From Bacillaceae bacterium UBA7792 (GTDB taxonomy: Bacteria; Bacillota; Bacilli; Bacillales; Cytobacillaceae): a stretch of DNA of 8,963 nt. Under the pieces are notes generated by a model. The model searched no databases. It was given only the letters and a program-made list of their open reading frames with translations, and had not been told where the DNA came from. Location: contig DLCS01000136.1 of NCBI GenBank assembly GCA_002480735.1, positions 1 to 8,963 of the forward strand. Direction: 5' to 3'. Positions within the stretch are counted from its first letter, which is position 1; each line of letters starts with the position of its first letter. The position numbers were made by a program, and so were the translations under genes. This document shows, piece after piece, positions 6,487-8,963 of the stretch.

Positions 6487-7033
6487 ATGATGAAGGATCG
6501 GCTTTTTAAGTATATGTTAACAATGCTATTCCTGAGTGGTAGTACATTGATTTTTCCTATTAATATTTACGCTTGTAGCTGTGTTGGTATTCAGCCTGCA
6601 GAGGCATTCGAAAAGTCAGAAGCTGTCTTCCTTGGAAGAATGTTGAATACCAAACAAGAACAGGTACACGACGGGGTTACTGTGAGTTATAGGTTTGCAA
6701 ACCTTTTTGAAGTTACTCAAATTTGGAAAGGAACCCACCAATCTCAAATGCTCGTTTTTGACAATGGATATGTAGAATCATGCGGGATAGGATTTGAAGA
6801 AGGGAAAACCTATCTTGTATATGCTTCTAAAAATGAAAATGGTGAGTTTCGGACAGGTTTATGTAGCCGCACTGAGGAAGCTTCAAAAGCAGGGGAAGAT
6901 TTGAAGTTTTTAGGTCAAGGAAAGGAAATGAACCATTCAAGTGAGGTAAATAAAACGATAAAGAAATATGATATGGAAATTTTCATTGGAGGAATTATTG
7001 TTGTGTTCATGCTCGCTTTATTCATTTGGCTAG

Positions 7034-7041
<8 letters not shown>
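6487..7041 (+). CDS. Secreted TIMP-like (NTR/OB-fold) protein with C-terminal anchor
   Basis: Exported protein of 184 residues. Residues 1-29 form a signal peptide (Lys-Arg, a hydrophobic core, then NIYA), with cleavage expected before Cys30, so the mature protein begins CSCVG. The mature start, the Trp-Lys-Gly (80-82) and the segment VESCGIGFEEGKTYLVYA (96-113) follow the N-terminal domain of animal tissue inhibitors of metalloproteinases. The four cysteines (30, 32, 99, 126) become mature positions 1, 3, 70 and 97, against 1, 3, 70 and 99 in TIMP-1 (from memory). A helix at 164-184 would anchor the protein outside the membrane. A lipobox reading is possible but IYAC lacks the usual Leu at -3. 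AAGGAA (6475-6480) precedes ATG 6487; ATG 6490 is an alternative. The last codons and stop lie in the tip of the downstream IS, so the original tail may be lost. Protease inhibition is not shown. Confidence 0.7.
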
Positions 7042-8175
<1,134 letters not shown>

Positions 8176-8204
8176 GTTTGTCAGTGGGGGATGTTTGCTT
8201 CGTG

Positions 8205-8327
8205 TTTAGCAACTTGACACGGAGCCTCTACAGGCATGGCTCCCCAGCCAGGAAGCCAGATTTTATAAATAATCTGGCTGTGCCGATGAGGCTACCATGC
8301 CTGTCACTCCATGTAAAGTTGCGCAAA
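8205..8327. repeat. Long bulged palindrome downstream of the transposase
   Basis: About 120 bases fold on themselves in nested steps. 8209-8224 pairs with 8307-8322 at 14 of 16 positions. After a 5/2-nt internal loop, ACAGGCATGG (8230-8239) pairs exactly with CCATGCCTGT (8295-8304). In the centre, AGCCAGATT (8254-8262) pairs exactly with AATCTGGCT (8271-8279) over an 8-nt AT loop. Alternative pairings exist: GGAGCC (8221-8226) with GGCTCC (8238-8243), and AGCCTC (8223-8228) with GAGGCT (8288-8293). It contains no T-run and no reading frame that I trust. It could be a nested miniature element, a structured RNA of the IS, or a folded DNA site. Confidence 0.65.
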
Positions 8328-8335
8328 GTATCCCA

Positions 8336-8392
8336 GTCTATTTAATCATGGGTTTACTGGTATTTCATTAAATGTTGCATTTAATATTGCAA
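8336..8392 (-). repeat. Right terminal inverted repeat of the IS30 element
   Basis: TTAATCAT (8342-8349), GGTTTA (8351-8356), TTTCATT (8363-8369) and TGTTGCATTT (8373-8382) mirror the left end. The tip TGCAA (8388-8392) also pairs with TTGCA (8375-8379) in a small local hairpin. The TnpB fragment becomes recognisable six bases after this repeat. Confidence 0.7.
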
Positions 8393-8397
8393 TTTAA

Positions 8398-8963
8398 GAA
8401 AAATTCAAAGACGATAAAGAAATACTTAAAAAACAAAAGTTTCCGACTCCTGCAAAATATAAAGGTGAATTTCCATTCCTAAAGGAAGTAGATTCACTAG
8501 CCTTAGCGAACGCACAAATCAACCTTCAAACTGCTTATAAGAACTTCTTTGAGGGAAATGCTGAATTTCCAAAGTTCAAAAACCGTAAAGCAAAACCTCG
8601 TTACTATCGTGTCATGTCAGAAAAATTAGCAAAAGCTGGGCGTATTCTATCGAAACGCAAGAAAGGTTCTGCACGTTGGAACAGGCAACGACTAGTAGTG
8701 GCTAAGTTACATGAGAAAGTGGCGAACCAACGTATGAATTTCCTTCACCATAAGTCAAAAGAATTAGCTTCTAATTTCGATGCAGTCGTAATTGAGGACT
8801 TGGACATGAAAGGAATGTCTCAAGCCCTTCACTTTGGTAAAAGCGTTCACGACAATGGTTGGGGCATGTTCACTACATTCTTATCGTACAAGCTAAAAGA
8901 ACAAGGGAAACAGCTTGTGAAAATTGATAAATGGTTTCCTTCTACTAAGAAGTGTTCTTGTTG
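8398..8963 (+). pseudogene. tnpB: Broken TnpB (IS200/IS605-type RNA-guided nuclease) fragment
   Basis: The frame is open from 8398 to the window edge (188 codons) after an in-frame TAA at 8395-8397. It begins EKFKDDKE and continues FPFLKEVDSLALANAQINLQ, which in intact TnpB lies some 40-50 residues from the start, so the N-terminus is missing. FPKFKNRKAK then passes directly into PRYYRVMSEKLAKAGRILSKRKKG near 8598. In intact relatives these blocks are about 100 residues apart, so an in-frame deletion has removed the region with the first RuvC Asp. The second RuvC acid, Glu in AVVIEDLDMKGM (codon 8794-8796), remains, and the window stops within the zinc-ribbon CSC. With no start codon, no N-terminus and no first catalytic acid, nuclease activity is excluded. 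It is best read as a decayed transposon gene. Confidence 0.88.

Noticed and set aside
8221..8310. Left-end hairpin of an IS200/IS605 element belonging to the TnpB fragment
   Set aside because: It lies inside the IS30 right inverted repeat (8336-8392), so it belongs to the IS30 element as it stands now, not to the TnpB element beyond it.
8205..8327. Integron attC site
   Set aside because: It is a long bulged palindrome, but the ends do not give the RYYYAAC/GTTRRRY core sites and there is no cassette or integrase.
8371..8397. Upstream start codon for the TnpB fragment
   Set aside because: The in-frame TAA at 8395-8397 and IS30 sequence directly before it leave no N-terminus. The first recognisable residues are internal to the family.

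Overview
This window looks like a low-GC Firmicutes chromosome, most likely Bacillaceae. The base composition is AT-rich, the Shine-Dalgarno sequences are strong (AAGGAG, GAGGGG, AAGGGAGGAG), the genes are short and singly transcribed, most are separated by Rho-independent terminators, and the protein types (ResA/TlpA-like thioredoxin, S51 peptidase, membrane XRE regulator) are common there. The species cannot be named from the sequence alone.

Layout. 19-1020 (+): GT-B type glycosyltransferase closed by a strong terminator whose T-run touches the stop codon of the convergent gene. 1058-1978 (-): membrane-anchored thiol-disulfide oxidoreductase with a WCPPC active site, four membrane segments and a corrected ATG start. 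2042-2191 (+): short coding remnant, possibly of an S26 signal peptidase. 2245-3492 (-): 12-TM MFS transporter. 3493-4002: gene-free stretch holding a promoter-like sequence, several hairpins and two terminator-like elements, possibly a small RNA. 4003-4611 (+): S51 (peptidase E-like) serine peptidase. 4738-5529 (+): XRE-type HTH joined to four membrane helices, with two phased direct repeats upstream. 5532-5699 (+): uncertain 55-codon ORF containing a terminator-like hairpin. 5689-6363 (+): GNAT acetyltransferase. 6487-7041 (+): secreted, membrane-anchored TIMP-like protein. The right end, about 7034-8392, is an IS30-family element followed by a broken TnpB gene that runs off the window.

How the parts relate. 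The left two thirds is a string of independent housekeeping or accessory genes with no shared pathway that I can support. The right third is an insertion hot spot. I traced the IS30 ends by matching its two terminal inverted repeats. The element has a leader that can partly hide the transposase ribosome binding site, and an unusually long imperfect palindrome (8205-8327) between the transposase and the right end. The left tip supplies the stop codon of the TIMP-like gene. The right tip abuts a TnpB fragment that lacks its N-terminus and also has an in-frame internal deletion removing the first RuvC catalytic region. The two flanks are not halves of one gene, so the present arrangement arose by insertion plus deletion or rearrangement.

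The strongest candidates for something under-described are the IS30 palindrome, the bacterial TIMP-like protein whose four cysteines match the animal N-TIMP spacing, and the structured gene-free stretch at 3578-3900.
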